The notes under the pieces were generated by a model. It searched no databases and was not told the DNA's origin. It saw only the letters and a program-made list of their open reading frames with translations. Shown one piece after another: positions 61,443 through 62,962 of a DNA stretch of 62,962 nt. Made by a program: the position numbers and the translations under genes. The stretch is from Chloroflexota bacterium (GTDB lineage: Bacteria; Chloroflexota; Anaerolineae; Anaerolineales; Villigracilaceae), in NCBI GenBank assembly GCA_013152325.1, contig JAADGN010000079.1, forward strand, positions 551 through 63,512. Direction: 5' to 3'. Each line of letters begins with the position of its first letter. Position 1 is the stretch's first letter.

Positions 61443-62159
61443 TTATCCTGGCCCAATCGGCAGTTGCACCGTCATGCGCCGGACGTTGCCCGTATCTTTC
61501 TGCCGCGAGGTGACCTTGATCGCCACCACGCTGATGTCGTCCGCGGGACGGTTTTCGTCCAGGTGTATGGCGTGCGCCAGCAGCGAATCGACAATCTCCT
61601 GGGGAGACGGATCTTGCTCCTCCAGCATGGCCTGAATGGACGTGTTGATGTCCATCGGCTGGCCGCGGCGTTTTCCGGCGTGGGTCAGCCCGTCTGTGTA
61701 GATGACGATGGTCAGGCCCGGCTCGAGGGCGATTTCGCTGATGACGGGCCGGATGTTGCGCGCCACGCCGATTGGGGAGCTCTCCGTGTCCAGGCGCTCG
61801 ATTTGTTCCCGGCAGCAGATGAAGATCGGCGCGGGGTTATTGCGCGTCAGCACGATGGTGTTGGTCTGCAGGTCTATCGAAGCGATGTTGAGCGTGGACG
61901 AGACTTTCCCGTGCCGCTCCGTGTAGAGCGAATCCGACGCGGCGCGGGCGGCCGCGCCGTCGCGCACGCCTTCCGCCAGCAGGCTGATGACCTTGCGTAC
62001 GACCAGCATCGAGACGGCCTTGGCCCCTCGCCCGGAAGTCTGCCCGTCAGCCAGCACAACAGACAAGCCTCCGTTTGGCCGCTCGATCACTTCCAGGGTG
62101 TCGCCGCTTTCGGAGACGGCGTATTTGTTCGTCTTGGCTACCGCTATCTGAATTTCCAT
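61443..62159 (-). CDS. SpoIIE-family protein phosphatase
   Basis: A 238-residue PP2C/SpoIIE-type serine phosphatase. Metal motifs are VVLADGQTSGRGAKAVSML near residue 35, VIYTDGLTHAGKRRG near 155 and RPADDISVVAIKV near 210. It removes phosphate from a Ser/Thr target, often an anti-sigma or anti-anti-sigma factor. No sensor domain or membrane helix is present. It is first in a run with the TrkA-type, P-loop and M1 genes. Confidence 0.88.
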   Translation of the reverse strand: MEIQIAVAKTNKYAVSESGDTLEVIERPNGGLSVVLADGQTSGRGAKAVSMLVVRKVISLLAEGVRDGAAARAASDSLYTERHGKVSSTLNIASIDLQTNTIVLTRNNPAPIFICCREQIERLDTESSPIGVARNIRPVISEIALEPGLTIVIYTDGLTHAGKRRGQPMDINTSIQAMLEEQDPSPQEIVDSLLAHAIHLDENRPADDISVVAIKVTSRQKDTGNVRRMTVQLPIGPG

Positions 62160-62184
62160 ATCCTGATTTTACAACGTTTCGGGC

Positions 62185-62213
62185 TTGACGTCACTGGTTA
62201 ACACCGCTATAAT
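62185..62213 (+). promoter_or_regulatory. rpmF promoter
   Basis: TTGACG (62185-62190) and TATAAT (62208-62213) are 17 bases apart, 68 bases before rpmF. Confidence 0.85.
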
Positions 62214-62280
62214 CAGCCCGCTTGTCTGGCAGAAATAACATCGGGCCTGGCCCGATCATTGGTTAAGTAAGGAGAAAGCG

Positions 62281-62475
62281 ATGCCCCCTCTTCCAAAGCG
62301 AAAAACATCCAAAGGTCGCCGTGACCGCCGTCGGGCCCACGACGCCTTAAAAGCGCGCAATTTGGTCATGTGCAGCAACTGCGGTTCCATGCGCTTGCCG
62401 CACACCGTTTGCCCCAACTGCGGCTTCTACAAGGGCCGCGAGGTAATCGAAGTCGAGAAAGCGAAATCGGAATAA
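62281..62475 (+). CDS. rpmF: 50S ribosomal protein L32
   Basis: A 64-residue L32. The N-terminus (PLPKRKTSKGRRDRRRAHDA) is family-typical, and two CxxC pairs (CSNCG and CPNCG) form a zinc ribbon. It is part of the large ribosomal subunit. AGGAGA precedes the ATG. fabD follows, an arrangement common in bacteria where rpmF and fatty acid genes are linked. Confidence 0.97.
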   Translation: MPPLPKRKTSKGRRDRRRAHDALKARNLVMCSNCGSMRLPHTVCPNCGFYKGREVIEVEKAKSE

Positions 62476-62485
62476 GCAACCGATG

Positions 62486-62518
62486 ACAGGCCGTGACCAA
62501 CACGGCCTGTTTGTGTTT
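62486..62518 (+). terminator. Terminator-like hairpin between rpmF and fabD
   Basis: ACAGGCCGTG (62486-62495) and CACGGCCTGT (62501-62510) pair perfectly, with a TTGTGTTT tail. The tail is only moderately T-rich, so it is probably a partial stop that sets the L32 to FabD ratio. Confidence 0.55.
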
Positions 62519-62538
62519 AAGGGGGCACAGGAGAAAAT

Positions 62539-62962
62539 ATGACCCTCGACTCGAAACATACCGCTTTTCTTTTTCCGGGACAAGGTTCCCAGGCCGTCGG
62601 CATGGGACGTGAACTGGCCGCGCAGTATGACCTTGCCCGCCAGGTTTTCGAAGAAGCCGATGACATTCTTGGTTTTGCGCTCTCGCGCCTGATGTGGACC
62701 GGCCCGGCAGACGAACTGAACGACACGGTCAACACCCAGCCGGCGCTGTTCGTCCATTCGGTCGCTGCCCTGCGGGTTTTCGCCTCGCTTCGCCCGGACT
62801 TTCAACCGGCTTCCGTTGCTGGACATTCTCTCGGCGAGTTGAGCGCCCTGACCGCCGCCGGTGCGCTGTCCTTCGCGGATGGGCTGCGCCTCGTTCGTCG
62901 CCGCGGCGAGCTGATGAAGCACGCCGGGGAAATTGCGCCGGGAGGGATGGCCGCCATTCTTG
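62539..62962 (+). CDS. fabD: Malonyl-CoA-ACP transacylase (N-terminal part)
   Basis: The first 141 residues of FabD, cut by the window end. AFLFPGQGSQAVGMGRELA, TQPALFVHSVAALRVF and the active-site SVAGHSLGELSALTAAGAL (catalytic Ser in GHSLG) are present. It moves malonyl groups onto acyl carrier protein in fatty acid synthesis. CAGGAG lies before the ATG at 62539. Confidence 0.95.
   Translation, partial: MTLDSKHTAFLFPGQGSQAVGMGRELAAQYDLARQVFEEADDILGFALSRLMWTGPADELNDTVNTQPALFVHSVAALRVFASLRPDFQPASVAGHSLGELSALTAAGALSFADGLRLVRRRGELMKHAGEIAPGGMAAIL

Overview
The window reads as chromosomal DNA of a Chloroflexota bacterium, most likely class Anaerolineae. This is an inference from gene content and style: moderately high G+C, many lipoproteins with Thr/Pro-rich spacers after the lipobox, a class II aldolase of about 470 residues, a DAHP synthase with an N-terminal regulatory domain, an intact mre-pbp2-min-rodA block, and branched-chain amino acid (Liv) transport. 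No rRNA, CRISPR array, complete insertion sequence or prophage is visible. One tRNA gene is present.

Layout. 1-5250: the end of an unknown gene, a decayed stretch, then three glycosyltransferases in one minus-strand operon. 5438-12290: a minus-strand molybdenum hydroxylase operon (fused FAD/2Fe-2S subunit, small membrane protein, molybdopterin subunit, alpha/beta hydrolase, DUF1361 membrane protein, YqeB-like accessory protein). 12291-24261: mixed housekeeping genes (class II aldolase, Nudix hydrolase, a cyclic-nucleotide-sensing histidine kinase, phosphoribosyltransferase, lipoproteins, adenosine-specific kinase, RsmD, a URO-D-like protein, a GT39 enzyme, thioesterase, GtrA). 24263-27457: UDP-glucuronate decarboxylase-like enzyme and two lipoproteins. 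27539-30358: scpB, pheA and aroF; between pheA and aroF lies an apparent aromatic-amino-acid attenuator. 30547-36801: pseudouridine synthase, CBS/ACT protein and the livFGMHK operon. 37182-43431: two-component system, VTT protein, cyclophilin, uridine kinase, DegV. 43579-52760: mreB, mreC, mreD, PBP2, minC, minD, minE, rodA and gltX, all on the plus strand. 52853-55954: glnS, tRNA-Gln(CTG) and a GH114-type lipoprotein. 56020-62159: secF, secD, M1 peptidase, P-loop protein, TrkA-type protein and a SpoIIE phosphatase. 62281-62962: rpmF and the start of fabD.

How genes work together. The mre/PBP2/Min/RodA block combines wall elongation with division-site selection. PheA and AroF belong to aromatic amino acid synthesis. 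The leader before aroF encodes a 28-residue peptide with a run of Phe and Tyr codons and two Trp codons, followed by a strong intrinsic terminator and a segment able to pair with the terminator's 3' arm. This is the most interesting signal in the window. Several intergenic spaces hold short palindromic elements of different families, which look like dispersed repeats.
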